Below, piece by piece: positions 38,640-49,756 of a stretch of DNA of 64,000 nucleotides. The notes under the pieces are model-generated. The model was given only the letters and a program-made list of their open reading frames with translations. It did not search any database and had not been told where the DNA came from. How positions within the stretch are numbered: the first letter of the stretch is position 1; every line of letters starts with the position of its first letter. The translations under genes were made by a program, and so were the position numbers. The stretch spans positions 7,455,001-7,519,000 of the forward strand of contig JACGWO010000006.1 of NCBI GenBank assembly GCA_034509735.1. Direction: 5' to 3'. The DNA comes from Sesamum alatum (Eukaryota > Streptophyta > Magnoliopsida > Lamiales > Pedaliaceae).

Positions 38640-41600
38640 GAATATATAACATGACCATAGAGGAAGCTCCAAATTCGAATAACGTGATATCAGGTACGAT
38701 CTTGTTATTTGACGTTGAGGCTTATGTTTTGATTGATCTTGGCTCTACGCATTCATATATATATCATCAGAATTTGCATCAAAAATACCAGGTGAGAATA
38801 GTCCTTTGGGATATAATTTGATGGTTTATTTACCTGTGGGAGGGGGTGTGGTAGTGAATAGTGTTAGGAATGGAAGCTTAGTGAGGATTAGAGATGTAAA
38901 TTTGCCTGTGGATCTCATACTGATGGATTTGAAGGAGTTTGATGTAATTTTGGGGATGGATAGGCTAGCACAACATAAAGTAGTAGTTGATTGTTATAAA
39001 AAAGAAGTGATGATTGAATCTTTCAGCCAGCTAAAAGTAGTATTTGTGGAGGAGCGACAGGTAGTGCCAGTTTGTGTAATATCAGCCATGGAGGTAAGAC
39101 GATTACTGCTAGAAGGATGTGAGACATATCTAGCTCATTTGATAGATACAGAGAAGGTTAATCTCACGTTGGAGGAAATTCCTGTAGTGAGAGACTTTCT
39201 TGAAGTGTTCCCCGATGACTTACCAGGTTTGCCACCACATAGCGAAGTGGACTTTATGATAGAAACTCTTCTAGGAGTTGCCCCGATTTCTATTGCACCG
39301 TATAGAATGACCCCAGTGGAATTGCAAGAACTTAAGAAACAAATAGAAGAATTATTGGAGAAAGGATTTATCAGACCGAGTACTTCACCGTGGGGGGAAC
39401 CAGTGCTATTTGTGAAAAAGAAAGATGGTAGTATGAGATTGTGTGTCGACTACCGTCAATTGAATAAGGTGACAGTGAAGAATAAATATCCTTTGCCAAG
39501 GATTGATGAGTTACTGGACCAATTGAAGGGGGCTACGACATTTTCAAAGATCGACTTGAGGTCTGGGTATTGGTAGTTGAAGATACCAGAAAATGACATA
39601 CCAAAAACAGCTTTCTGCACTTGTTATGGCCATTATGAGTTCTTGGTAATGCCATTTGGTTTAATAAATGCACCAGCAACGTTTATGGCATTGATGAATC
39701 GTACGTTCCACGAGTACCTGGATCAGTTTGTTATTGTTTTTATAGATAATAGTTTGGTGTACTCGAGGAGCCGGGAGAAGCATGAACAACATCTAAGGAT
39801 AGTGTTACAGATCTTGAAGGAGAAAGAGTTGTATGCTAAATTAAGCAAATGTGAATTCTGGATAAATCAGGTGGTTTTCCTCGGGTATGTGATATCGATG
39901 ATGGGGTTATGACCGACCCTTCAAAAGTGAAAGCTATTATGGAATGGAGAGTACCGAAGAATGCGACTGAAGTTCAAAGTTTCTTGGGGTTAGCAGGGTA
40001 TTATAGGAGATTCGTCGAGGGCTTTTCCATAATTGTCGATCATTTGACAAAGTTACTGAGGAAGGGAGTAGTATTTCAGTGGACTGAACAGTGCCAACGA
40101 TGCTTTGACGAGTTGAAGGAAAGACTGACCTCAACTCCGATTTTGGTTTTGCCGTCTGGTAGTGGTGGATATATAGTATACACGCATGTTTCAAAATAGG
40201 GTTTGGGTTGTGTATTAATGCAGGACGGAAAGGTAATTGCCTATGCATCTCGTCAGTTGAGGACTCATGAGTTGAATTATCCCACACATGATTTGGAGTT
40301 GGCCGCGAGTGTGCATGCATTAAAGATTTGGAGACATTATTTGTATGGAGAAAAATTTTAGATTTTCACTGATCATAAGAGTTTGAATTATATTTTGACG
40401 CAAAAGGAACTGAATTTAAGACAAAGGAGATGCATAGAACTGCTGAAGGATTATGACTGCACTATTGATTATCATCCAGGAAAGACAAATGTGGTAGCAG
40501 ATGTTTTGAGTAGAAAGAGCTCAAGTACATTAGTCAGTTTGGGGAGTCACGATCTGACATTGTTGTTGGAAATGAAATCTATGAATGTGAAATTGGAAAT
40601 TGATCAGATGGCAGGATTGTTGCCAGCCTTGCAACTTAAGCCAGACATTGTGGATCAAATCAAAGAAGCACATACTTGGGATCTTTTCTTATTACGGATG
40701 CTGGAGAAAATGAAACACGATAAGAAGTCAAATTTTTCGATAAGAGCTGATGGAGTGATAGTGAACGGGGAGCGAATTTTTGTACCCAAGGTAGATAGGT
40801 TATGAAGGGAGATCTTGCGAGAAGCTCATATGAACCATATTCCATGCATCCCTACAAAGATGTATCGAAATTTAAGACCGTACTACTGGTGGCAAACAAT
40901 GAAAAAGGATATGGCAGAATTTGTGGCTAAATGTATGACATGTTAGCAGGTAAAAGCAGAACATCAGGCGCCAGCAGGTAAACTTCGACCTTTATCAATA
41001 CCAGAATGGAAGTGGAAAAAGATTACTATGGATTTTGTCGTAGGGTTGCCACGTACACTCAGGAAGCATGATGCTATTTGGGTAATTGTAGATAGACTAA
41101 TGAAATCAACACATTTCTTATCGATACGACTAGGTGATTCTCTGGATAAGTTAGCTGAGTTGTATGTTTCCGAAATCATGAGATTACATGGTGTGCCTGT
41201 ATCTATTGTGTGAGACAGAGATCCTCAATTCACCTCACATTTTTGGGGAAGTGTACAAAGGACATTGGCCACAAATTCACATTTCAATACTGCATTTCAT
41301 CCTCAGACAGATGGACAGTTAGAAAGAACGATTCAGCCCTGGAAGATATGATGAGGGCTTGTACAATGGAGTTTAAGGGCAACTGGTATGATCACCTGCC
41401 TTTGATGGAGTTTGCGTATAAAAATAGTTTCATTCTAGTACCGATATGGCCCCGTACGAAGCTTTATATGGAAGGAGATGTTGCAGTTCAGTATGTTGGG
41501 ATATGGAGGGATTACGAAAGCTGGAAGGTCTGGAATTGGTACAAGAAAAGATGAAAAAGATATAGATAGTGAAGAAGTGTCTGAAAACGGCTTAAGATCG

Positions 41601-42060
41601 ATAGAAAAGCTATGCTGATAAACATCGAAGGGAGATGGAATATGAAATATGTGATAAGATTTTCCTGAAGGTAGCTCCATGGGAGGAGATCTTGAGATTT
41701 GGCAAGCAAGGGAAGTTGAGTCCGAGATATATTAGGCCGTATGAAATTATTGACAGAATTGGGCCACTAGCGTATCGACTAGCATTGCCACCAGAGTTGT
41801 CACGGATACATGATGTTTTCCATGTTTCGATGCTACGACGATAGCATCGATCTGATCCTACCCACGTCATCCGTAAACCAGAGATAGAGCTTTTTGAGGA
41901 GTTGACATATATGGAAAAGCCAACGGAGATTTTAAACAAAAGTGTAAGAAAATTGAGAAATAAGGAGATACCAATGGTAAAATGGAAGTGGAGTCATCAT
42001 TCTCCGAGGGAGGCGACTTGGGAGTAGAGGAGCATATGAGAGACAAATATCCCTATTTAT
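38640..42060 (+). pseudogene. Chromovirus pol: protease, RT, RNase H, integrase, chromodomain
   Basis: Domains in order: protease with [12 protein letters not shown] (about 38720), a change from the usual DTG or DSG; reverse transcriptase with [20 protein letters not shown] and a catalytic box FIDNS (39739-39753) in place of FIDD; RNase H with [20 protein letters not shown]; an integrase with a zinc-binding region around 40825-40950 and core from 41028; and a chromodomain ending near ATWE at 42027. Stops at 39574, 40198, 40359, 40944 and 41212 and a frameshift near 39900 interrupt it. Four of the stops (39574, 40198, 40359, 40944) are TAG where family members carry glutamine. The catalytic change and the stops make it inactive. 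Confidence 0.92.
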
Positions 42061-42121
42061 TCAATTGAACGGGTAAGTTAGTTAAATTTCGAGGACTAAA
42101 ATTTTTATTAAGAGGGAGAAT

Positions 42122-43104
42122 TGTGACGTTCGTAGGATTTTATAAATAATTGAGAGTTTAATTAGTAATTATTAAGAAAATTTTGATTTAATTATAAATA
42201 AATTATAGGTTGCAATTGAAATATAATAAAATTTGAACGGAGTAAATTAGAACTTATTATAATATTTGAGAGCAAATTATATTAATTATAAAAATATATA
42301 TAATAATATTATATATATATATATACATATGTATATAGAAAGTGGGTGGGATAACCCCACCACCTCGTCAATTTGTTTAATATATATATATATATATATA
42401 TATGTATCCCCAGCACATAAACCACATTATAACACACATTTCTTCAACCAATTTCAGTTTCACATCTCTCTCTCTCTCTCGGGAAAAAGGCATGTATGAA
42501 AGTTTTAGATTTTAAATTTTATTAATTTATATAATTATATTATGTAATTAGTCCATTTACTAACTATAGTTTATATTGACCGATTTACTATTTAATTAAA
42601 AAATTTTATGAGTTTGACTAGTTAAATTAGTGTTGAATTAAATATCACATTTGATTAAGATTGCTATAATTGGGTAACTAAATTACTAGATTCTCTAGAT
42701 TTTAATCACTACTGTAGTTAATGTATTCAATTTCATAGGGTCTATTGACTAAATACTTAATTATATATATATATGGGTGTGTAATCATATTATATAATAG
42801 CGAGGAATTGATAGGAATTATTTGAAATATTATTGAAAATTTTATTTAAGAAAATATAAGATTTATTTTATAATAATTTAAGTTAGAAATATTATTAACA
42901 CCGGTAGTTATAATGATATGGGGGTTTTATAGAATGAATTTGTATGAGTTAGTTGATAAATTAAAACTATACCTAAGAAGCGTATAAAGTTAAGATATTT
43001 AAAATAAAAATAGAACGGAGTGTTGAATTTTGGTATAAATAGAACTATGCGAATATTATATAATATCTTAATGAACTAGGTGAAGTACTGTAGGGAGTGT
43101 TACA
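42122..43104 (+). repeat. 3' LTR of the chromovirus
   Basis: 983 bases. The first part matches 35616-36245 closely, including the (CT)n-CGGGAA leader at about 42465-42485. The part after AATAGCGAGG does not match the corresponding 5' sequence beyond AATAGTGAGG at 36682. It contains a TATA-like GGTATAAATAG near 43033. Confidence 0.88.
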
Positions 43105-43938
43105 GAAATGCTGGATGAGACCCTTTTTCTGCGATTTCTTGAGCTATTGAAATGAACTTAAGCTCGAAAATGTCTCCTTGTTTGAGGTGGGGATTGTTCT
43201 ACTATGTGTCATAAACTGCCCCAATGATCCATTTTGGAAGTTTTGAGATTTTCGAAAATCCAGGTGAAATTGTATGAACTGAAGCGAGGGCTCCAAAGTC
43301 ATACCATTCTCGTACATCTTCTGGGTTAGACCCTTCGAGCATCCAAGTCCTGTTATATTTCCCGGATGTGTCTACGATGGTCTTGCTTGGATTGATGCCT
43401 TTTCGGGAAATAAGTTTTTTCGATGATCTTGATAGCCCTGCTAAGGAGAAACAGAAGATAAAGATTCATTAGTAATAACCTTAAAAGTGCCTGTCATTGG
43501 CCTAAGGTTAATCTCTTCCTCTTTTATCCCAGAGGCGCTGGGTTAACTTGAATTATCAGGAGTTTGCACTTCCTGTCAACTTTTGCCTTTTCACCGGAGT
43601 TTGGCGATGGCCTCGTGCAAGCAGTACTTGAATCTGCCGCTACAGGTTTAGAGTCCTGTTCTCCAATTGCAGGTTTAGAGCCCTACTCTCTTAATTCTCG
43701 TTCCATCACTGAAGATGATGCCTTTTCGAATTGGTTCTAGTAGATCGTTCCATAACGAGCCTGCGGCTAGTTTGATACTCCTGATGGCAGTCTGGACAGT
43801 GTCAAGATCAACTTGTTGGACTTGGCCAGCTATTTGGGCTTTGACCGTCAGCTGTCCAAATCTCTTATTAATCTCCTCAAGGTTCTCCCTGAGGTGCCCG
43901 AGTCTTATAATGACGGAGTTTGCTTCAGATGCCTCCAT
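43105..43938 (-). pseudogene. Pararetrovirus TAV-like gene, upstream half
   Basis: The frame opens with MEASEANSVIIRLGHLREN at 43938 and has a predicted coiled-coil (LGHLRENLEEINKRFGQL) in its first 40 residues. A stop follows at 43675; beyond it further readable blocks, partly in other frames, continue to 43105, where the chromovirus begins. Position after RNase H and the coiled-coil suggest the transactivator/viroplasmin gene that ends many caulimovirid genomes. The function is inferred. Confidence 0.6.
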
Positions 43939-43944
43939 CTCTGG

Positions 43945-45923
43945 TCAAGAAATCTGCAAGAACATTTTTATGAGATTTAATGATGACAATATCATAACAA
44001 TAATATCATAACTCTTATTTTTTAAGAAAGCTTTAACATTCGTATTATCAACTTTCAACGTAAATTCTTTAGCTAGTAAAAATAAAGGCCACTTCTTGAA
44101 AGCCTTCCAAACCGCAAAAAATTCTTTCTCGTTGATATGCCATAGTTTGGCTTGTTGCTCAGTGAACCACCCTCCCGTGTATCTACATGATTCTTCACCA
44201 ATAGTTGTCTTTCTCATGAGCACTGCTGCCCATCTGTAATCATTGGCATCTGTATAGACTACCAACCATTTTCGTCTTGTGGGATTGCAAGCTTTGACAG
44301 GTTATTGCAAACCTATTTTGACTCACGAACCCTTTGCGTATGAATTTCCTCCCATTTCCACTTTGAACTTTCTGTTTCTTTGAAAAGTGGTCGAAAATCC
44401 TTTTTGTATTTTGCAAGATCCTTGATGAAGATTCCTGCAAAATTGACAACTCCCAAGAAAAAGTTACTTCTTATCTTTAAGAATGTCAGGAAAATTGCGA
44501 ATTTTCTCTACAGTGTGTTCCTGCAACTTAATACCTGTTTCGTCAATAAGAATTCCTAGAAATTCAATTTTATTGACAGCTATGATGGCTTTCTTTTCAG
44601 AATGCAGTAATCCCTCTTTATGGCATGCATCAAAAAATATTTTAAGATGTCTAATATGATCCTTTATATTTTTGTATGCATCCAAAGACATCATCTATGT
44701 AAACAAATATAAGCTCTAGATAGTCTTTGAAAAGATTATCCATCTTTCTTTGAAATATCTGGGGCGCATTGGCAAGTCCCATAGGAAGTACATTTCAGAT
44801 ATATTTTCCTTGTGGTGTAGAAAATATAGTGTATTTCTTGAATCATTTTCCATCTTAATTTGATAAAATTCAGATTTGCAATTCAACTTGAAAAACACTC
44901 TAGCACCTTTAATGCAATCAATTAGGTGTTCTCTAGTTGGGATGTAATAACCATCAAATTCTAATATTCTATTAATGCCTTGATAGTTAATAACTAACCT
45001 GAGTTTATCTCTTTTTATCTCACTATGGTTTCTTATCAGAAAACCAGGACTACTATAGGCAAAGACTCCAAGCTCGATGAGTCTAAGATTGATACGCTCT
45101 TTGATGATCTCATGCATATCCTTCTTATTCTCCATGTTCATTTGGATAGACTTGTATCGGACATACTCGTACTTGCATTCCTCTTTGACCTTTAGAGTAG
45201 CCTCGATCTTGTTTCTATCCACCATGACAAAGGATTTTCACTTAAATTCCTCTGGATATGCCTCTAGACATTCTCGTGAGAAAGTTTACTTTCTCCGTCC
45301 ACGTCCAATGACCTGCACTCTTGTATAGCTTCCTTCAAGATCCTAAGATCTTCTTCAGAAGCATCACTGAAACCCTGTTGCCTGAAAGACAAAAGAGCTT
45401 TACCAAATTTTCTTCTATCATGCATGTTTGGATGAGTCAATTTGGCATCATCATCATCATCACCATGTTTGTTGCGCAAATTTATAGGCATTATCCTGTT
45501 AAATGCCTTTTCTCTTTGCAAAACCTGTATTTCGCTACCACAATTAGTAGTAAAAATCAACATATTCTTGTGGTTATCCTAGACATATTTTGCAAAGGTC
45601 TGGATGAAATTATTACCTAGCAAAATATCTAGTCCTGTATCATGAAAGTAAATAGGAAGCGTTTTTACCTTAAACCAAGGTGTTCCAAATGCTCCTCTAA
45701 TCATGATTTTTGTTTCTCGTATACCCTTATTGAGTACTAGAATTTTTTGTGAAAAATCCCTTCCTGCAATAATGGGTAAGGATTCCATAGCTTCGCTAAG
45801 GAAAACACCGGGTTTTGCCGTACAAATCCCTGATCCTAAGTCAATATAAGCTGCAAAATATTCTGACTTATATTTTTCATACAACATATCAACAAATATG
45901 TATATAGAAAAGGGGCTAGTCAT
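43945..45923 (-). pseudogene. Pararetrovirus protease, reverse transcriptase and RNase H
   Basis: The protease block begins around 45840 with AYIDLGSGICTAKPGV, where the second position of the D-T/S-G triad is changed to leucine. The reverse transcriptase runs from about 45225 to 44470, with DKLRLVINYQGINRI and a YIDD catalytic box at 44690-44701. The RNase H block (44265-43945) starts VVYTDANDYRWAAVLM and includes INEKEFFAVWKAF. Frames change between the blocks (near 45570, 45250, 44705, 44450 and 44255) and several stops occur, so no polyprotein can be made. Confidence 0.88.
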
Positions 45924-46245
45924 TCAATTCTAATAGTATAACCATCTAAACTAATTCCATACCATTACCTTTTCTTCCCCATGGTTTATGATCTTCGAAG
46001 AAACTTAACCCCAAAGCCATTATCACATTTTCTCATCCTGCATTCCTGCAACAAATATCTCATGGCCTGCTATTTCTAACATACCTTTGTATTTTCCCAC
46101 AATAGGTTGTTGCAAATGTTATAAGTCATCACAGGAAAATAGTTTTCTTTTTCAGTGTTGTCAGATATAACCAGAATTTGTTTCCAGCTTTCAGGGCATC
46201 TAAGTTTCACATTATCGACCCTAATAGCCCGAAGGGTTAAGGCTT

Positions 46246-47056
46246 TTAACAGCTCCTGTTCTTTTCCTTTATAGGCAGTAATCCTATCTTATGAGAAAGA
46301 TATCTTGCTACTAAAATTAGTTCTAGAACTAATGGTTCGACTAAAACTGGGTGATCTTTTATCAAGATATCAGCACCACCTATTTTAGGTATTCTAATAG
46401 GATCTGGTGTCATTACCTTAGCAAATTCCTGGAAAATTCTAGGAATCTTAATATACTCTTTCCTAAGGAACAAGTCCGAATGGTGAGTGTTGGAAAGGGC
46501 ATAAGCTATTCTATATGTTATAGAATATGGTCTATTCCCATCTTTCATTTCTTTTAAAATCCTGATGAAGAGTTAAACCTCGACTGAAATCTTGGTCTGC
46601 TTGGTTGTATGCTATCCTAGGATGAATATCAAACATCAGTTTTCCTGCATACAAATTTCCTATCATTGTCCCTAGACAACATTCTCTTAAGTTATTAATT
46701 CTTCTATCCATTATTGATAAATGTATTTCTGAATTAATTCCTTCCTTAAAAGTTGCTTTTATTACTACTTCAATAGCTCCTATGTGGATCCATTTCATGG
46801 TAACTGCTACTTCCTTGAGTTTACTTAATTCTTCAAGAATTTCTTCTTTAGGAATAAGCTTCATTTCCATCACATTACCAGTAAGTTCCATTGGAATTGC
46901 AAACTCAATTGAACTTACTTTGTAGATTATATGATGTTTCCTCTGGTTTAGTCCTATCTGGTTGAGGACTCTACCTATCCTTCCAATCCTAAAACCGTCG
47001 TATGGTCTGAGATTAGAGTCTTGTCTCATGATTCTTTCCATGGTTTTGTTTGACAC
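46246..47056 (-). pseudogene. Pararetrovirus movement protein
   Basis: Two overlapping minus-strand frames (47056-46532 and 46548-46246) carry a 30K-type caulimovirid movement protein. Recognisable parts are a VAVTMKWIHIGAIEVVIKATF stretch (start only), the G-N-L-Y-A-G-K-L-x-F region and ITYRIAYALSNTHHSDLF. The frame changes near 46540. The family role is to guide virions or nucleic acid through plasmodesmata; this copy is broken. Confidence 0.88.
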
Positions 47057-47197
47057 CGTGATCCTTGAAAAGAATCCTGATAGGCTATATGAGGTTTGAA
47101 GCCCATCTCATTCGTTGTAATTACTCTGACTCGGTTGAAGATCTATCCAAATCACTTTCTATTTCTTCCTCATAGATGCTTTCATCTATGGGAAGAT

Positions 47198-47690
47198 CTA
47201 TGAATTGGTAGATTGGTACCAAGTCATTGTAGTAAACTGCATTAAGAATGTTATTCGTGGCTTCAAACTGTCGTAATTCACCATATTTATGCGGGCAATC
47301 TGGTGATATATGTCCTTTTGCTCCGCATGTCTAACAGTTACAGTCGTTGAAACTTTCATTAGCTCGGGTATGGGCTCGTCTGAAAGTTCTTCTCGTAGGA
47401 GTTCTCCCTGTGGATCTTGCATCTGTTCATTGAGATCCTTGGGATGAACTTCTTGATGGTTCTGTTCTTTGTCCAGATTTGTATGATCTAGCCTTTGATT
47501 TGGACTACCATGATCTCCTTCTGAAAGAGGATTTTTTGGAACTCTTGGAATAATTACTACCCTGCTTTCTCCTATTCTTTTGCTCGCTTGATTCTCTTAT
47601 AATGGTTGGAAAATCGTTATTATCACAACAAAGAGGGTTCTTTTGATCTTACCTCTCAGTCTTTTCATATTTTTCTGGACGGATGGTTGA
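47198..47690 (-). pseudogene. Pararetrovirus coat protein C-terminal region with zinc knuckle
   Basis: A CCHC box, C-x2-C-x4-H-x4-C, read as TCGAKGHISPDC with an upstream Cys, lies near 47300-47345. It follows a basic Arg/Ser/Lys-rich stretch from about 47640. This pairing is characteristic of caulimovirid coat proteins. Stops interrupt it, one of them between the first two cysteines. The N-terminal coat domain is not recognisable to the right. Confidence 0.75.
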
Positions 47691-47899
47691 TAATATTACA
47701 TGATATTTCTAAAATGTTATTATAGATGGAGATAATCATCCCTTTGTTGATTTTCTTTTGAAATGCAGGTTATACGCATTATATGAGAAAGGAAAGGATA
47801 AAAACCAAAAAAAAAAAAAAGCATATGACATTGTACTACATTAGATGAAAAATTGCATTAACGGACTAGCATAGAGATTAGATCCTTTATAATAAGTTT

Positions 47900-48330
47900 G
47901 GGTAAATTATAGGTACCTCCCCTAAGGTTTGGCATAATTACAAACACTCCCTCATTGTTTGAAAAATTACAAATACCCCCCGAAGTTTGTAATCGTCTAA
48001 CAAATAACCCATTTTCATCCATTTTTATGGGTGAACTGACCAAAATGCCATTATGCACTGCATTATTTTTCATTTAATCCTCAAATTTTTTTGGACTACA
48101 AGGCGCATAGAGAAGTTTTTTTTTTAAGTTTTTTATACAGAGGAGCAATAATGCATTTTGCCTCAATTGATTTTTCTACAATTTTAATAAAAAAATTCAA
48201 GGGCAAAATGATCAATTTCAAGCCTTTGGTTAAAAATTACAAACCTCAGAGGGACATTTATAGTTTTTCAAACAACGAGGAAGTATTTATAATTATACCA
48301 AATCTCAGGGAAGGTGATTGTAATTTACCC
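47900..48330. mobile_element. MULE-type MITE, copy 2 (431 bp)
   Basis: Inverted ends GGGTAAATTATAGGTACC and GATTGTAATTTACCC. The flanking nine bases are AATAAGTTT and AATAAGTAT, a duplication with one mismatch. It aligns along its length with 25630-26056. Confidence 0.88.
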
Positions 48331-48545
48331 AATAAGTATTAAGTAAATTCTTCTTTCCACCATATTTTTCATACACCACCCCAATTCATACAACACAGGA
48401 TAATCAATATCAACTTTTCAAAATATGTTCCTCCATCCTACATACCTAATTTTAGGATAAGATACAAAAAGTCAACCACTCTCGAACTTAATGTTAAGAT
48501 ATTCAAAGTTCTATAATACAACAACAAAAGAAAAAGAAAATATAA

Positions 48546-48790
48546 TTTTTTTTTAAAGTGAAGCGATGAATTATTGTTTATTTTAAATAAATCTATTATA
48601 ATTATTTATATCAATTGTCTTATATCTAATAACTTACCAACAATTCTAACAATATATGCTAATTACCTATTATAAAGTAGAACTGCACCTACTATTAAAT
48701 AGAACAATATTACATACGGACGAATTCGAACCTATAATCTTAAGAGTCATGGGACCACAAATTCACCAATTGAACTAGACCTCGTTAACA
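48546..48790 (-). mobile_element. tRNA-derived SINE, copy 2
   Basis: On the minus strand a tRNA-like head with box A-like GGTCTAGTTCAATTGGTG and box B GGTTCGAATTC is followed by a body and an A-rich tail (T run at 48546-48554). Order and 3' end (AATTCATCGCTTC) match the SINE at 29490. The flanks AGAAAATAT and AGAACATAT may be a decayed target duplication. Confidence 0.78.
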
Positions 48791-49025
48791 GAACATATCT
48801 AACTAGTTTTATTGAAATAGGGACGGGTTTTAAATGCATATGGGCTATGGGGCTACGACACTATTAGGAATAAATATATGAGTTAGGGGTTAGGACATAA
48901 ATGCAAATGACTCGAGGATTTTCTGACCCTTATGCTGCTGTTACTGAGAAGCTCAAACAAGGAATCATAAATCGCACAATGAAATAATCTACAACATTAA
49001 TATAAAAAACTGAAGACAAAGTTTA

Positions 49026-49292
49026 GGGCAAAATATTTTTTGGTCTCGTAAAATTAGAGTATTATTCTTTTTGATATCACAACTTAGGTAGGTGGCTGTT
49101 TTAATTCCATAAAACACATTTTTCAGTTTTTTTGGTTCAAGAATGTCATGTGCCTTGCACATGGGACATGACATTTTGGAACCAAAAAAACTGAAAAACG
49201 TATTTTATGCGATTAAAGCAACCACCTATCTAAATTGTGGTACCAAAACAAATAATGCCCTAATTTTACGGGACCAAAAAACTATTTTGCCC
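49026..49292. mobile_element. Foldback MITE, near-perfect palindrome, 267 bp
   Basis: The two halves are inverted copies over nearly their full length, meeting near CATGTGCCTTGCACATG. The ends are GGGCAAAAT and ATTTTGCCC. An exact 9-base target duplication, CAAAGTTTA, lies at 49017-49025 and 49293-49301. The 9-base duplication points to Mutator-like transposition. Transcription from either side would give a long hairpin RNA. Confidence 0.9.
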
Positions 49293-49301
49293 CAAAGTTT
49301 A

Positions 49302-49756
49302 ATAATGTCAAACAGGGAACCATAAATCACAAAATAAACAATCTACTTCATCAACAAATTTAAACTCAAAAGCAGACATATTTTTTAGTCTAAGAATTAC
49401 TAAAAAGCAGACAAATTTTAAGTATAAAAAGTTATTCGAAAGTAGATAAATCTTAAGAAAAAAAAAAAGGCTCCAAGCAGCATATTCTAAACCCCATATG
49501 TTCGGTGTACGCCCCCCCCCCCCCTAAAAAAAGATAACGATGAAAAGTTGCTGATAAATTGACATTAAAGGATGGACAAAAAAGTTTTTCAACTTTGTAT
49601 CAGTAAAGCTAGATTCTCTAAGCAAAAAGTAAGTATTTTGATCCTTTGGGCCTTGTTTACTTTGAGGAATAGGATTAAACCGGAATAGATTAATGATAGG
49701 TAAAATGTGACATGAGATTACATTGTCTCACTATTATTTACTTGTATTGATAAAAT
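49302..49756. other. Spacer with a poly(C) run
   Basis: AT-rich and non-coding, with a C run of about 14 bases near 49512-49525. Nothing else recognised. Confidence 0.4.

Larger units (their letters stand above)
35616..43104 (+). mobile_element. Ty3/gypsy chromovirus (Tekay type), decayed
   Basis: Coding order is gag, zinc knuckle, protease, reverse transcriptase, RNase H, integrase, chromodomain. The 3' LTR (42122-43104, 983 bases) has ends TGTGACG and GTTACA and is preceded by the polypurine tract AAGAGGGAGAAT. The 5' LTR starts TGTGACG at 35616. The flanking five bases are AAAAT (35611-35615) and GAAAT (43105-43109), a duplication with one mismatch. Only about the first 640 bases of the two LTRs align. 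A Helitron sits in the 5' LTR. No usual Met-tRNA primer site (TGGTATCAGAGC) is visible after the 5' LTR. The element lies inside a pararetrovirus copy. Confidence 0.92.
43105..47690 (-). mobile_element. Endogenous pararetrovirus (Caulimoviridae-like), main fragment
   Basis: Read on the minus strand from 47690 downward: a basic Arg/Ser-rich segment with a CCHC zinc knuckle, a movement protein, an aspartic protease, reverse transcriptase, RNase H and then a TAV-like gene. No integrase is present, and the presence of a movement protein excludes an LTR retrotransposon. Coat-type zinc knuckle upstream of the movement protein, then a separate protease-RT block and a TAV-like gene, is the layout known for cavemo-/solendovirus-like caulimovirids. 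Stops and frameshifts occur in every part, so the copy is defective. The right border, near 47690, is approximate. Confidence 0.85.
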
